Shown one piece after another: positions 27,803 through 37,272 of a stretch of 64,000 nt of DNA. The DNA comes from Colwellia sp. (lineage in GTDB: Bacteria > Pseudomonadota > Gammaproteobacteria > Enterobacterales > Alteromonadaceae): positions 3,138 through 67,137 of the forward strand of contig JABSOW010000022.1 in NCBI GenBank assembly GCA_013215465.1. Direction: 5' to 3'. Positions within the stretch are counted from its first letter, which is position 1. The number at the start of each line of letters is the position of its first letter. Below the pieces are notes generated by a model. The model was not told the DNA's origin, did not search any database, and saw only the letters and a program-made list of their open reading frames with translations. The translations under genes and the position numbers were made by a program.

Positions 27803-29443
27803 TTACTTAGCGTTTTGATAAAACTTCATCAAACTAGCCGTTGAACAATCATGCTTAGCAGAAATGGTATTATTATTTAGTTCTTCTTGTATTTCAGCAG
27901 CCAAACCTTTACCTAACTCAACCCCCCATTGATCGAATGAGCATATTTGTAAAATAATACCTTGAACAAATATCTTGTGCTCATAAGCCGCAATTAAGCT
28001 ACCTAAGGTTTTAGGATCAATACGCTTTAACAAAATAGTATTGGTAGGCCTATTACCTTTATGGACTTTATGAGGTGCTACTTTATCAATATAATCGGCT
28101 GTACGTCCTTTGGCTTTTAAGTCAGCCCTTACTTGTTGTTCATTAACTCCGGTCATTAATGCTTGTGTTTGTGCAAAAAAATTCGCCATTAAGGTTTCAT
28201 GATGGCCGCTAACAGGCGTAACACTTTCTACCGAGCCAATAAAATCGGCAGGAACAACATTATTACTTTGATGAAGATATTGATAAAAGGCATGTTGGCC
28301 ATTGATGCCCAACTCTCCCCAAATTGATGGCACTGTAGCATAGTCGACTTCAACTCCATCCCAAGTAACTGACTTACCATTACTTTCCATTTCAGCTTGT
28401 TGTAGATAAGCTGAAAACATATGAAGCGTTTGATCATAAGGTAAAATAGCTTGTGAACGCGCACCTAAAAAGGTGGTATTCCAAACACTAATTAACGCCA
28501 TAATGGCTGGCATATTATCTTTGAGTGGCGCATGAATAAAATGCTGATCCATCTCGTGCGCCCCCTCAAGTAACTCTTTAAATTTATCAAAGCCCAAATC
28601 AAGCGCAACCGCAAGACCAATAGCGGACCATAATGAAAACCGACCGCCAACCCAATCCCACATATCAAAAATGTTGTGCTCTTCAATACCTAAAGCCATG
28701 GCATTTTTTTTGTTGGCTGTTACCGCAACAAAATGTTTAGCCACTGACTTCTCGTCAAAAGATGAACTCGTTAACCATTTCATTGCCGTTTTAGCGTTAG
28801 TCATGGTTTCTGTTGTGGTAAAGGTTTTACTTGAAACAATAAACAATACTTTTTGCGGATCTAGTGGTCGTAGTACTTCGACAATTTGCGCACCATCAAC
28901 ATTAGAAACGTAATGTACATTTACGCTGCCATCACTATAATGCTTCAGCGCTTCGGTAACCATTTGTGGACCTAAATTTGAGCCACCAACACCGATATTA
29001 ACGATGTCAGTAATACGCTTGCCCGAATAACCCAACCAATGACCTTGTCTAACTTTATCAACAAAAACTTCCATTTTAGCTAATTGATTTTGTACCTGCT
29101 CGGTAACATTTTCACCATCAACAATGAGTGGTTCATCGCTTTGACGACGTAATGCGGTATGTAATACTGCCCTGTCTTCCGTTTTATTAATTTTAACGCC
29201 AGTAAACATTTTAGTACGCCAATCACAAACTTTAGTTTCATTTGCTAGCTCGAATAAACAATCAAGTGTTTCACTATCAATTAAGTTTTTAGAATAATCG
29301 AGTAACATATTTGGCAGTTCAATTGAGAACTTTTCAAAACGTTTAACGTCGTTGGCAAACAAGGTGTTCATGTGCTGAGATTTTTTGTCTTGTGCTAATT
29401 GCTTTAATTTTTTCCAACTAGTTAATGTTTGACGATTTGACAT
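27803..29443 (-). CDS. pgi: Glucose-6-phosphate isomerase
   Basis: A 546-residue cytosolic enzyme interconverting glucose-6-phosphate and fructose-6-phosphate. Signatures: VNIGVGGSNLGPQMV, FIVSSKTFTTTETM, the family motif DWVGGRFSLWSAIGL, and the C-terminal signature FDQWGVELGKGLA with the catalytic Lys. Length equals E. coli Pgi (549). Unusually, it sits beside a LacI repressor and downstream of a 22-bp LacI-type palindrome 111 nt before its start, so this copy appears tied to sugar uptake. Whether it is the only pgi of the genome cannot be seen. Confidence 0.95.
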   Translation of the reverse strand: MSNRQTLTSWKKLKQLAQDKKSQHMNTLFANDVKRFEKFSIELPNMLLDYSKNLIDSETLDCLFELANETKVCDWRTKMFTGVKINKTEDRAVLHTALRRQSDEPLIVDGENVTEQVQNQLAKMEVFVDKVRQGHWLGYSGKRITDIVNIGVGGSNLGPQMVTEALKHYSDGSVNVHYVSNVDGAQIVEVLRPLDPQKVLFIVSSKTFTTTETMTNAKTAMKWLTSSSFDEKSVAKHFVAVTANKKNAMALGIEEHNIFDMWDWVGGRFSLWSAIGLAVALDLGFDKFKELLEGAHEMDQHFIHAPLKDNMPAIMALISVWNTTFLGARSQAILPYDQTLHMFSAYLQQAEMESNGKSVTWDGVEVDYATVPSIWGELGINGQHAFYQYLHQSNNVVPADFIGSVESVTPVSGHHETLMANFFAQTQALMTGVNEQQVRADLKAKGRTADYIDKVAPHKVHKGNRPTNTILLKRIDPKTLGSLIAAYEHKIFVQGIILQICSFDQWGVELGKGLAAEIQEELNNNTISAKHDCSTASLMKFYQNAK

Positions 29444-29553
29444 AGTGATTCCTGTTAAAACCTAAGTAGTAAATAAGAAAATCTTTACGCTTAATGATAA
29501 AGCCTGCTTATGACACTAATCTGATTATTAAATTATTTATGCTACCCTATTAA

Positions 29554-29575
29554 AAATTGACAGCGCTGTCAATTT
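29554..29575. promoter_or_regulatory. LacI-type operator 3 between pgi and lacI
   Basis: A perfect 22-bp palindrome with the core TTGACAGCGCTGTCAA. It is placed between divergent pgi (111 nt away) and the LacI regulator (140 nt away), so it can serve pgi repression and autoregulation. The core is the same as in the operators before the TonB receptor. Confidence 0.85.
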
Positions 29576-29714
29576 GTATTTGATGGCTTATTGTCAATTT
29601 AATTAGATAAAGATAGTATTAGATATTGCTGCAAACTAAAAGAAGCTCTACCCTACAGACGATATTAGTTATAGTAATAGTTTTAAAACAAGAATAACAA
29701 GGTTAAATGGATAA

Positions 29715-30743
29715 ATGAAAGCAACAATTAATGATGTCGCCAAACTCTCAGGTGTTTCAATAAAAACCGTATCACGGGTAATGAATAATGAACCCTCAGT
29801 TCGTCAATTGACTCGCGAAAAAGTACAAGTAGCGGTTAAAGAGCTCAACTATCAACCCAATCTTGCCGCCCGTAATTTAGCGGGAACTAAATCATATACT
29901 GTAGCCTATATATATGACAACCCAAATGCTTATTATATCATTGACATGCAAGAAGGCATTTTAGCCGCTTGCCGTCAACAAGGCTTTGAACTTTTAATCA
30001 ATCCTTGCGACTCTCAAAAAGAAAATATTACCGAAGAAATAATCAATACCATCAAACATGCCCGCATTGCTGGTGTAGTATTAACGCCACCCTTTTCAGA
30101 GCGGCCAGAGTTTGTAAAACGCATTACCGAACTTGATGTAAAAGTGGTGCGTATTATGTCAGGCGACACTGCGCCAGATGAGCTCAGCCCTTGTGTTATG
30201 GTTAACGATAGAGAGGCTGCGCAAACAATTACCCAACACTTAATCGATTTAGGTCATCAAAAAATTGCTTTTATCGCCGGTGAAGCAGAGCATATGTCAA
30301 CCATTGAACGTTACAAAGGTTATCGACGCGCTTTAAAGGCTAATGAGATAGAATTTAACAAAAATTTGGTGATTGAAGGAGAGTATTCTTTTGAGTCGGG
30401 TGTTCAGGGGGCTAAACAATTAATGGCAGAAGAAGTTTCATTGGATGAGCGACCAAGTGCTATATTTTCGTGTAACGATGAAATTGCCGCTGGCGCTTTA
30501 TTTGCTGCACGCTTAATGAATATTAAAATTCCTGAGCAATTATCTATTGCCGGGTTCGAAAACAGTCCATTCTCCCGTCAAACATGGCCAAAACTTACCA
30601 CAGCAGATCAGCCCAATAAGCAAATAGCAAAAGATGCCGCTAGTCTATTAATAAGCCAAGTGCGTAAGCAACAAAATACAAATATTACCCGTCAATATAT
30701 TCCACAGCTAGTGGTACGTGATTCAACGGGACAGCATACTTAG
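29715..30743 (+). CDS. LacI-family transcriptional repressor of the uptake locus
   Basis: A 342-residue regulator with the LacI helix-turn-helix (ATINDVAKLSGVSIKTVSRVMNNEP), the hinge helix YQPNLAARNLAG and a periplasmic-binding-protein-like sensor domain (GHQKIAFIAGEAE, FSCNDEIAAGAL, IAGFENSPFSRQTWPKLTT). The hinge helix Leu that enters the central CG step is present, which fits the CG-centred palindromes at 27.5 and 29.56 kb. Likely regulon in the window: the TonB receptor, perhaps the halogenase-SapC genes, pgi and itself. The near-NagR operators hint at amino sugar, while pgi hints at a glucoside. The inducer is open. Confidence 0.9.
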   Translation: MKATINDVAKLSGVSIKTVSRVMNNEPSVRQLTREKVQVAVKELNYQPNLAARNLAGTKSYTVAYIYDNPNAYYIIDMQEGILAACRQQGFELLINPCDSQKENITEEIINTIKHARIAGVVLTPPFSERPEFVKRITELDVKVVRIMSGDTAPDELSPCVMVNDREAAQTITQHLIDLGHQKIAFIAGEAEHMSTIERYKGYRRALKANEIEFNKNLVIEGEYSFESGVQGAKQLMAEEVSLDERPSAIFSCNDEIAAGALFAARLMNIKIPEQLSIAGFENSPFSRQTWPKLTTADQPNKQIAKDAASLLISQVRKQQNTNITRQYIPQLVVRDSTGQHT

Positions 30744-30816
30744 AACTCGAGGAAGAAAAGTTTCGGGTTACGAAGCACTCAAATTTAGACCTTCGAAACT
30801 CGCTACTAATCACTCG

Positions 30817-31428
30817 TTACTTAATAGCATAACCACGAATAAAAAAAGCGACACTATTACGTAAATACTCATCTACCTCCTCAGCAGAAATACGCTCTTT
30901 AATATTAAACTCTATTTGCATCCACAATTCCCCTTTCATCATATTTAGAAACTGCGAAGCAGCATACCTAGGGTTTTCAATAGCGAGTATTTTCTGTTGA
31001 TGCAACTTAGCCATCAAGAGAGTGACCTCATTAATTATTCTAAGCGGCCCAGCTTTATAAAAGATTTCAGATACTTGCGGATAGGTTGTTGACTCAAACA
31101 CACATATTTTATGTACCGCACATGCTTCTTTCGACATAATAAACTCGATAAAGCTTTGTGCTAATTTTAGCAATACAGTTTGGGGATCAGAAAAATCATG
31201 AAGTGATAACTCTAAAATTTGTAGTGATTCACATTTATATTCAATAGATGCTGAAAATAACTCATCTTTACTACCAAAATGACTATAAACAGTTTGTTTA
31301 GAAACATCCGCATTTTTAGCAATTAGATCCATACTTGCCGCCGCATAGCCTTGTTCGGTAAACAGGCTAACCGCCGCTGCTAGTATCTGCTGCCGTTTGA
31401 CTTCATTTTTACTACGCTTATTACCCAT
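30817..31428 (-). CDS. TetR-family repressor of the RND efflux operon
   Basis: A 203-residue regulator with an N-terminal TetR helix-turn-helix (ILAAAVSLFTEQGYAAASMDLIAKNADVSKQTVYSHFGSKDELF, residues about 14-57) and a ligand-binding domain with a C-terminal region like TetR_C_7 (AcrR-type). It is divergent from an RND adaptor-permease pair, with two TAGACT-N4-AGTCTA sites in the 173-nt gap. Repression of the pump and of itself, relieved by a toxic ligand, is the usual logic. The ligand is unknown. Confidence 0.88.
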   Translation of the reverse strand: MGNKRSKNEVKRQQILAAAVSLFTEQGYAAASMDLIAKNADVSKQTVYSHFGSKDELFSASIEYKCESLQILELSLHDFSDPQTVLLKLAQSFIEFIMSKEACAVHKICVFESTTYPQVSEIFYKAGPLRIINEVTLLMAKLHQQKILAIENPRYAASQFLNMMKGELWMQIEFNIKERISAEEVDEYLRNSVAFFIRGYAIK

Positions 31429-31480
31429 TGTGTCTCACTACGTCTATTTTTTATTCAATTATTTTACCATAACAACAAAA

Positions 31481-31496
31481 TAGACTAGACAGTCTA
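31481..31496. promoter_or_regulatory. TetR operator 1 (TAGACT-N4-AGTCTA)
   Basis: TAGACTAGACAGTCTA, with 6-bp arms and 4-nt spacer, lies 53 nt before the TetR start codon. It also contains an alternative 15-bp palindrome ACTAGAC-a-GTCTAGT. The same arms and spacer recur 43 bp away. Confidence 0.75.
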
Positions 31497-31523
31497 GTTT
31501 GTTGTTATTAAACTAACCTTAAA

Positions 31524-31539
31524 TAGACTGTATAGTCTA
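31524..31539. promoter_or_regulatory. TetR operator 2 (TAGACT-N4-AGTCTA)
   Basis: TAGACTGTATAGTCTA, same arms and spacing as operator 1; the centres are 43 bp apart, about four helical turns. It lies 62 nt before the adaptor gene start, where the efflux promoter is expected. Confidence 0.75.
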
Positions 31540-31601
31540 GTTTTGTATTATAACAATTTGTTAATTCTTGTTAAGCATTTTTATTTTTTAGGTACATATA
31601 A

Positions 31602-32786
31602 ATGAAACAGCACAGTAACGCTCACCCTTTCAAATGTCAGTTAGCAAAAATGAAAGCAATCATTTTAATTTTTCTCACCGTCTCTACATTAAACGCTTGT
31701 TCAAAAGTTGCGGAAAAAAAAGAAGTAACTAACAGTTACCAGCAAAGTGCTGCACTCATGACTATCATCCCAGAAAAAAGTTATACCATTGCTAGAAGTT
31801 ATCTAGGTCAAATTACCGCTAAACAACACACAAACCTTAGCTTTGAGTATTCAGGCAGAATAAGTGATGTACTGGTAGACAGTGGTGATGTGATAAAAAA
31901 AGGTCAATTACTTGCCTTGCAAGATACCCAGCTACTTAGTTATAAAACAACTGAATTACAAGCACAAAAAAAACAAGCTCAAGCACAAATAATTTTGAAT
32001 AAAGCTAATTTAAACCGTATAAAAACCTTAATTCACGATGGCTATAGCTCACAACAACGTCTTGATGAGCTTAATGCTGAAAATCAGATCCTTAAAGCGA
32101 AAATAAACGGCTTGAATGCTGGTATTGGCACCTTAGAATATCAAAAAGAAAAATCCAAATTAATTGCTCCATTTGATGGCGTAATTACCCAGCGATTTAT
32201 CTCCACGGGTGAACTAACCACCGCCAGCCAGCCAAGTTTTCGTTTAATAGAGAATGCTAACATTGAAATTAATGTCGGCATTCCTAGCAAAGTAGCTAGC
32301 ACATTAGCTTTAGGACAAGTTTTTACAATAAAAATAGATAATAAAAATTTAAAAGAACAACCTAAACAAGCCAGATTAATTGCCATTGGCCAGCAAATCA
32401 ATGCCGTAAATAGAACAATACAACTGCGGTTAAAAATGCTCAAAGAGTTAGATAAAGCCAACCGATATAATGGCCAACTTGTTAGAGTGATAATTAAACA
32501 AGGAATTAAAAAACCTGGATTTTGGTTACCCATTAATGCGTTAACAGACGGTGTTCGTGGCCAATGGCAAATATTTATTGCCTCCCCTGTTAGTGGCTCA
32601 AACAATAGTTATCAATTACAAGCGGCGACAGTAAATGTTTTACATACTAACGATCACTCTGCCTACGTAACCGGTTTATCACTTGCGCCACATAACATCG
32701 TTGCTCAAGGGGTGCATCGTTATGTGGGCGGACAAGTAGTTAACGTATCAACACAAACATTAGCTGACAACGCAGGTAATCAATAA
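31602..32786 (+). CDS. RND efflux periplasmic adaptor (membrane fusion) lipoprotein
   Basis: A 394-residue HlyD/AcrA-family adaptor: a hydrophobic segment with the lipobox TLNAC, a lipoyl half-motif (FEYSGRISDVLVDSGDVIKKGQLLALQD), an alpha-helical hairpin (about residues 115-180), and the second lipoyl half (KLIAPFDGVITQRFISTGE), followed by a beta-barrel. The start at 31602 has a weak TAGGTA ribosome-binding site. Met17, just before the hydrophobic segment, is an alternative but has none. It overlaps the permease gene by 1 nt (TAATG). No outer membrane channel gene is adjacent, so a shared TolC is probably used. Confidence 0.88.
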   Translation: MKQHSNAHPFKCQLAKMKAIILIFLTVSTLNACSKVAEKKEVTNSYQQSAALMTIIPEKSYTIARSYLGQITAKQHTNLSFEYSGRISDVLVDSGDVIKKGQLLALQDTQLLSYKTTELQAQKKQAQAQIILNKANLNRIKTLIHDGYSSQQRLDELNAENQILKAKINGLNAGIGTLEYQKEKSKLIAPFDGVITQRFISTGELTTASQPSFRLIENANIEINVGIPSKVASTLALGQVFTIKIDNKNLKEQPKQARLIAIGQQINAVNRTIQLRLKMLKELDKANRYNGQLVRVIIKQGIKKPGFWLPINALTDGVRGQWQIFIASPVSGSNNSYQLQAATVNVLHTNDHSAYVTGLSLAPHNIVAQGVHRYVGGQVVNVSTQTLADNAGNQ

Positions 32787-35700
32787 TGATCCGTTCATTC
32801 GTTAAAAATGGTCGGTTAATGTCGCTTGCCATTATTCTGTTAATTGTTTCAGGCCTTGGCGCATTATCAACAATGCCAAGGATGGAAGATCCACGCATGG
32901 AAAACAGGCATGCCAGCGTTTTGACACGTTTACCAGGCGCTAGTGCTGAACGCATTGAAGTACTCATTACCGAAATAATAGAGCAAAAATTACGTAAAAT
33001 TTCTGAAATAAAAAATATTACTTCAATATCACGACCTGGAATTTCCGCAGTAAAACTTGAGCTACACGATGAAGTGACAAACTCCGCCCCTATTTGGTCT
33101 AGAGTTAGAGATTTAATTAATGACGTGGCGCCACAATTCCCAGAAAACACGCTAGCACCAACGCTAGAAGACGATAGAAGTTATGCCTACACTCAACTTA
33201 TCGCCTTAAATTGGCAAGGCGATAGCCCTAGTGATATTGCTAGTTTAAGTCGCTATGCTAATGATCTTCAAAACCGTTTACGTATTGTCACTGGTACTGA
33301 TTTAGTCAGTATTTTTGGTCATGGCCAGGAAGAAATTTTAGTAGAAATAGAACAAGGACTTAGTAGTAAGTTAAATCTTTCCAGTAAGGTTATCGCCCAA
33401 AAAATCAAACAATCAGATGCCAAAGTATCTGCCGGTCAATTAGTTAACCAACATAACCAAATGCAAGTTGAGTTAGTTGGCGCTTTTGACAGTGTGACAC
33501 GTATTGAAAATATCCCAATTAAAGAAGATAGCTCAGGCACCATTCTACGATTAGGTGATATAGCAAAGGTAAGTAAAAGTTTAGCGTGGCCAGCCCAAGA
33601 AATGGCGATTGTTAATGATAAACCTGCCGTAGTGGTAGCAGTGCGTATGCTGCCAAATTTACGCATAGACCAATGGAGTGCGAATATAACAGCAGAATTA
33701 GCTTTATATGCGAAACAGTTACCGAAAAACATTAAGCTTGAAGTTTTATTTGATCAAAATACTTATACCGAAAAACGCCTTGGTGACTTACTCGATAATA
33801 TAGCACTTGGCTTTATTTTAATTTCACTGGTACTCTTGGTTACCTTAGGTTGGCGATCAGCTGCCATTGTCGCGGCTTCTTTACCGTTAACGGTATTATT
33901 TACCCTTTCAGTGATGAATTTTTATGGCATACCTATTCACCAAATGTCGGTAACAGGCTTAGTGGTTGCTTTAGGTATTATGGTAGATAACGCCATAGTG
34001 ATGACCGACACTATTCAAACTAAACGCCAAGAAGGCATGCGTCGACTTGACAGTGTTAGTTTTGCGGTAAAGCACTTATGGTTACCCTTACTCGGTTCAA
34101 CCATCACCACTATTTTAGCCTTTATGCCGCTTATTTTAATGCCCGGCTCTGCCGGTGAATTTGTTGGCGGCATCGCTTATAGCGTTATTTTTTCCCTAAT
34201 TGGCTCTTATATTATTTCTCATACTATCGTCGCTGGCTTAGCAGGACGTTTCATTCCTAGAGGCATAGCTGCAAAAGGAGCTGTTCAGAGCGATAGCCAC
34301 TGGTATCAAGTAGGTATTCATTTACCTAAATTAAGCAAATTATTTGAGAAAATATTGCACGGGGCGCTGACTTATAAAAAAACAACTGTTATCACGGTAT
34401 TTTGCTTACCCTTACTAGGCTTTGTTTTATCAAAACAGTTAAGTGAACAGTTTTTCCCACCTTCTGATCGTGATATGTTCCAAATTGAACTATTTATGCC
34501 AACACAAAGCAGTATTATTAATACCCAAGTAATTAGCCAACAAATAAGTGATTATCTTTATCAACAACAAGGGATAGAAAAAGTCCGTTGGTTTATCGGA
34601 AAAAATGCCCCTTCCTTTTATTATAATTTAATACCAAGCAAAGATGGTTTTCAAAACTATGGTCAGGCCATGATTACGGCAGCTGATTTTCAATCCGCAA
34701 ATAATTTAATTCCTAAGCTACAAACGGCATTAGATGAATTAATACCACAAGCACAAATAATAGTAAGAAAACTAGAACAAGGACCTCCTTTTAATGCGCC
34801 AGTTGAGCTACGCGTATATGGCCCTAACTTAGATACCCTTAAAGTTATTGGTGATGATATTAGAAAAATAATGACGCAAACCACTGACATTATTCATACT
34901 CGTGTATCACTACAACCTGGCACACCTAAAGTGTGGGTAAAAGCCGATGAAGAAGCTGCAGCCTTGTTAGGTTTATCTTTAGTTGATATTGCTGAGCAAT
35001 TACAAGGTAGTTTAAGCGGACAAGTTAGCGGCTCTATTATTGAAGCAACTGAATCAATTCCTGTACGGGTTCGTCTTGCCAATGAAGCTAGAGCTAACAT
35101 CAATGATTTAGCTAATATCAATTTATTTAGCTCAAATATGGGGGATAATGCGCAACCAATTCCTTTAACAGCAATAGCTGATTTTTCACTAAAACCTAGT
35201 CGTGGAGCAATTCCACACCGTAATGGCTCTAGAATAAATGTTATTGAAGGTTATATCCGCTCAGGGGTTTTACCAAGCGTGGTTTTGACCGCGGTTAGCG
35301 CAAACTTAGCTGCAGCAAATTACCAGTTACCTGCTGGCTACAAAATAGAAATTGGTGGTGAGTCATCTAAACGGAATGATGCGGTTGGTAAATTACTTGC
35401 CAGTGTAGGTATTATACTTACGTTATTAATCACCGTGGTAGTACTGTCATTCAATTCCTTTAGACTCGGCGGTATTATCTTCTTCTCGGCACTGCAATCG
35501 GTAGGTTTAGGATTACTAACGGTTTATGTATTTGGTTACCCATTTGGTTTCACCGTGATAATTGCTTTATTAGGCCTAATGGGCCTAGCCATAAACGCCG
35601 CAATAGTTATTATTGCTGAATTAAAAAGTGATGCCCAAGCAGTACAAGGTAACCCAAGTGCCATTATTAGAGGCGTACAAAATTGTACTCGCCATATCAC

Positions 35701-35890
35701 CTCCACCACAATTACTACAGTGGGAGGCTTCTTGCCTTTAATTTTAGCGGGGGGTGGATTTTGGCCACCTTTTGCTATTGCCATAGCAGGCGGCACGGTA
35801 TTAACAACCTTATTATCGTTTTTATTCGTACCCGCAGCATTTTCATGGTTTAGTCAACGCAGCGCCTTTGAATTAAACGGACAAGATTAG
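32786..35890 (+). CDS. RND multidrug efflux permease
   Basis: A 1034-residue AcrB/HAE1-like transporter with 12 helices in two halves and two large periplasmic loops. Visible landmarks: the N-terminal PGASAERIEVLITEIIEQKL, TM4 VTGLVVALGIMVDNAIVMTDTIQ carrying the proton-relay Asp pair region, and the second half with LLGLMGLAINAAIVIIAELK. Only one Asp is clear in TM4 (VDNAIV). Together with the adaptor, and presumably TolC, it would expel drugs, bile-like compounds or fatty molecules in exchange for protons. Regulated by the divergent TetR. Confidence 0.9.
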   Translation: MIRSFVKNGRLMSLAIILLIVSGLGALSTMPRMEDPRMENRHASVLTRLPGASAERIEVLITEIIEQKLRKISEIKNITSISRPGISAVKLELHDEVTNSAPIWSRVRDLINDVAPQFPENTLAPTLEDDRSYAYTQLIALNWQGDSPSDIASLSRYANDLQNRLRIVTGTDLVSIFGHGQEEILVEIEQGLSSKLNLSSKVIAQKIKQSDAKVSAGQLVNQHNQMQVELVGAFDSVTRIENIPIKEDSSGTILRLGDIAKVSKSLAWPAQEMAIVNDKPAVVVAVRMLPNLRIDQWSANITAELALYAKQLPKNIKLEVLFDQNTYTEKRLGDLLDNIALGFILISLVLLVTLGWRSAAIVAASLPLTVLFTLSVMNFYGIPIHQMSVTGLVVALGIMVDNAIVMTDTIQTKRQEGMRRLDSVSFAVKHLWLPLLGSTITTILAFMPLILMPGSAGEFVGGIAYSVIFSLIGSYIISHTIVAGLAGRFIPRGIAAKGAVQSDSHWYQVGIHLPKLSKLFEKILHGALTYKKTTVITVFCLPLLGFVLSKQLSEQFFPPSDRDMFQIELFMPTQSSIINTQVISQQISDYLYQQQGIEKVRWFIGKNAPSFYYNLIPSKDGFQNYGQAMITAADFQSANNLIPKLQTALDELIPQAQIIVRKLEQGPPFNAPVELRVYGPNLDTLKVIGDDIRKIMTQTTDIIHTRVSLQPGTPKVWVKADEEAAALLGLSLVDIAEQLQGSLSGQVSGSIIEATESIPVRVRLANEARANINDLANINLFSSNMGDNAQPIPLTAIADFSLKPSRGAIPHRNGSRINVIEGYIRSGVLPSVVLTAVSANLAAANYQLPAGYKIEIGGESSKRNDAVGKLLASVGIILTLLITVVVLSFNSFRLGGIIFFSALQSVGLGLLTVYVFGYPFGFTVIIALLGLMGLAINAAIVIIAELKSDAQAVQGNPSAIIRGVQNCTRHITSTTITTVGGFLPLILAGGGFWPPFAIAIAGGTVLTTLLSFLFVPAAFSWFSQRSAFELNGQD

Positions 35891-35903
35891 ATGGACGAGT
35901 AAA

Positions 35904-36095
35904 TCATTCTCTATACGAAAAATCTTTAGAAATGGTATGGATATGATAGCTTTCATCAATTTCCCTGATGCGCTCTAAATGCTTTATATGAGCACGACGA
36001 GCCGCATAGGCAAATATACTAATAATGATAACAATAGGGATCGCTAGAAAAAGAGGTTCTTGAGTAAAAAAATTATTAAGCCATTCCATGGTCAC
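35904..36095 (-). CDS. Unknown small single-helix membrane protein
   Basis: A 63-residue protein with one hydrophobic helix (about residues 14-31, PLFLAIPIVIIISIFAYAA) followed by a basic/acidic helix-like tail (RRAHIKHLERIREIDESY). I do not recognise a family. It ends 13 nt from the convergent RND permease gene and has its own upstream gap of 78 nt. The clear membrane-helix-plus-charged-tail pattern makes a real gene likely. Confidence 0.6.
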   Translation of the reverse strand: MTMEWLNNFFTQEPLFLAIPIVIIISIFAYAARRAHIKHLERIREIDESYHIHTISKDFSYRE

Positions 36096-36173
36096 TATTC
36101 CTTAAGGGTAAAATTACTGCAAGCTATAACACTTGGTACATATTTCTAACATAGTAAGTCCAAATTAGGAAAC

Positions 36174-36524
36174 TTATTCTTCGAAATACGTTCCCCACCC
36201 ATCATAGTCTACTTTACATTTTTTTGCTAATTCATACATTTCTTTGGTTTCTTCACGTAAAAGCTTAGCATTTAGCATCTGCTCGGTAATAATATCAAAA
36301 GCAAAAATTTTATCGCCATTTTCTAATTCTGCTTCTTCAGGATCTTCTATTTCCAATCCTAATTTAAAGGCAGTAATCGCAGCTTTCTCTAATAGATCAA
36401 AATTCTCACTAGCAAAGTGATGTTCGATAGTATGATAAACTTCATCATTAGTGCCATCTTCAAGTAATTCACTTACTAGAGCTTCGGTATGTTCAAACCA
36501 ATGCGTTAATTCTTCATCAATCAT
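36174..36524 (-). CDS. rraB: Regulator of ribonuclease E activity B
   Basis: A 116-residue acidic protein close to E. coli RraB. Shared segments: ELLEDGTNDEVYHTIEHHFAS, LLEKAAITAFKLGLEIEDPEEAE, and the terminal KVDYDGWGTYFEE. It lacks the long acidic C-terminal tail of the E. coli protein (138 residues). RraB binds the C-terminal half of RNase E and alters degradosome make-up and mRNA decay. Its start overlaps the end of the acyltransferase gene by 8 nt, so the two are coupled. Confidence 0.92.
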   Translation of the reverse strand: MIDEELTHWFEHTEALVSELLEDGTNDEVYHTIEHHFASENFDLLEKAAITAFKLGLEIEDPEEAELENGDKIFAFDIITEQMLNAKLLREETKEMYELAKKCKVDYDGWGTYFEE

Positions 36525-37272
36525 TATTCATTACCTTTTTTTTATCTATTATAGCGTTATTTGCAATTTCTTCATCTAGTTGTTCAATTTTAGCCTTCAT
36601 CAATGTATGCGCTTGATCAGCCGCTTTACGCGCGCTACTAGGGGTGTTGTCTGATATATAGATAGGATCTAAAAATTCAATAATGATCTTACCATTGTTC
36701 CAACGCCCTAATTTAATAGTTCCTTCTTGATTACTTGCACAAATAGGTACAATAGGTACATTGGCGAGTGCTGCGGTACGAAATGCGCCAGTTTTAAAAG
36801 GTAGCAATCCTCGGCCTCTACTGCGTGTTCCTTCAGGAAACATCCATATAGAAAGTTTTTTTTCTTTAATTTTTGTTGCTGTTAAATTGATAAAGCCCAT
36901 TGCTTTTCTGGTATTCTTTCGATCTATTAAAATATTTCCGGTCAACCAATACATTTGTCCAAAAATAGGGATCCATTTTAAACTTTTCTTGCCAACACTT
37001 ACCGTACTTGGTTGCACCGCATTAGCCATAGTGAAAACATCATAACTATTTTGATGGTTAGCAACATATATTACTGGGCCAATATTTTTTACTGATTCTG
37101 GGATCCTTACCTCAACATCAAAACCTAATATTTTAGTTATTTTACCTAAGTACCTAGAAGTATGATGAACATTGTTACGATTAAAAGGCCTTAATAAACA
37201 GTAAAAGCATGAAACTGTACAAATAATAAGAAAGGCTATAGACATCAAAATAAAGCGGATGATTGTTAACAA
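36517..37272 (-). CDS. plsC: 1-acyl-sn-glycerol-3-phosphate acyltransferase (PlsC family)
   Basis: A 251-residue inner membrane enzyme of phospholipid synthesis that acylates lysophosphatidic acid at sn-2. It has an N-terminal transmembrane helix (about residues 8-28), the HX4D catalytic motif NHQNSYD (H73, D78), the glycerol phosphate-binding FPEGTRSRG and the NVPIVPIC motif. Length fits PlsC (245 in E. coli). It overlaps rraB by 8 nt. A second acyltransferase could exist elsewhere in the genome, so the symbol is by family. Confidence 0.9.
   Translation of the reverse strand: MLTIIRFILMSIAFLIICTVSCFYCLLRPFNRNNVHHTSRYLGKITKILGFDVEVRIPESVKNIGPVIYVANHQNSYDVFTMANAVQPSTVSVGKKSLKWIPIFGQMYWLTGNILIDRKNTRKAMGFINLTATKIKEKKLSIWMFPEGTRSRGRGLLPFKTGAFRTAALANVPIVPICASNQEGTIKLGRWNNGKIIIEFLDPIYISDNTPSSARKAADQAHTLMKAKIEQLDEEIANNAIIDKKKVMNND

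Noticed and set aside
32141-32605. Open frame of 154 codons antisense to the RND adaptor gene
   Set aside because: It lies wholly inside a clear adaptor gene and gives a composition unlike a folded protein.
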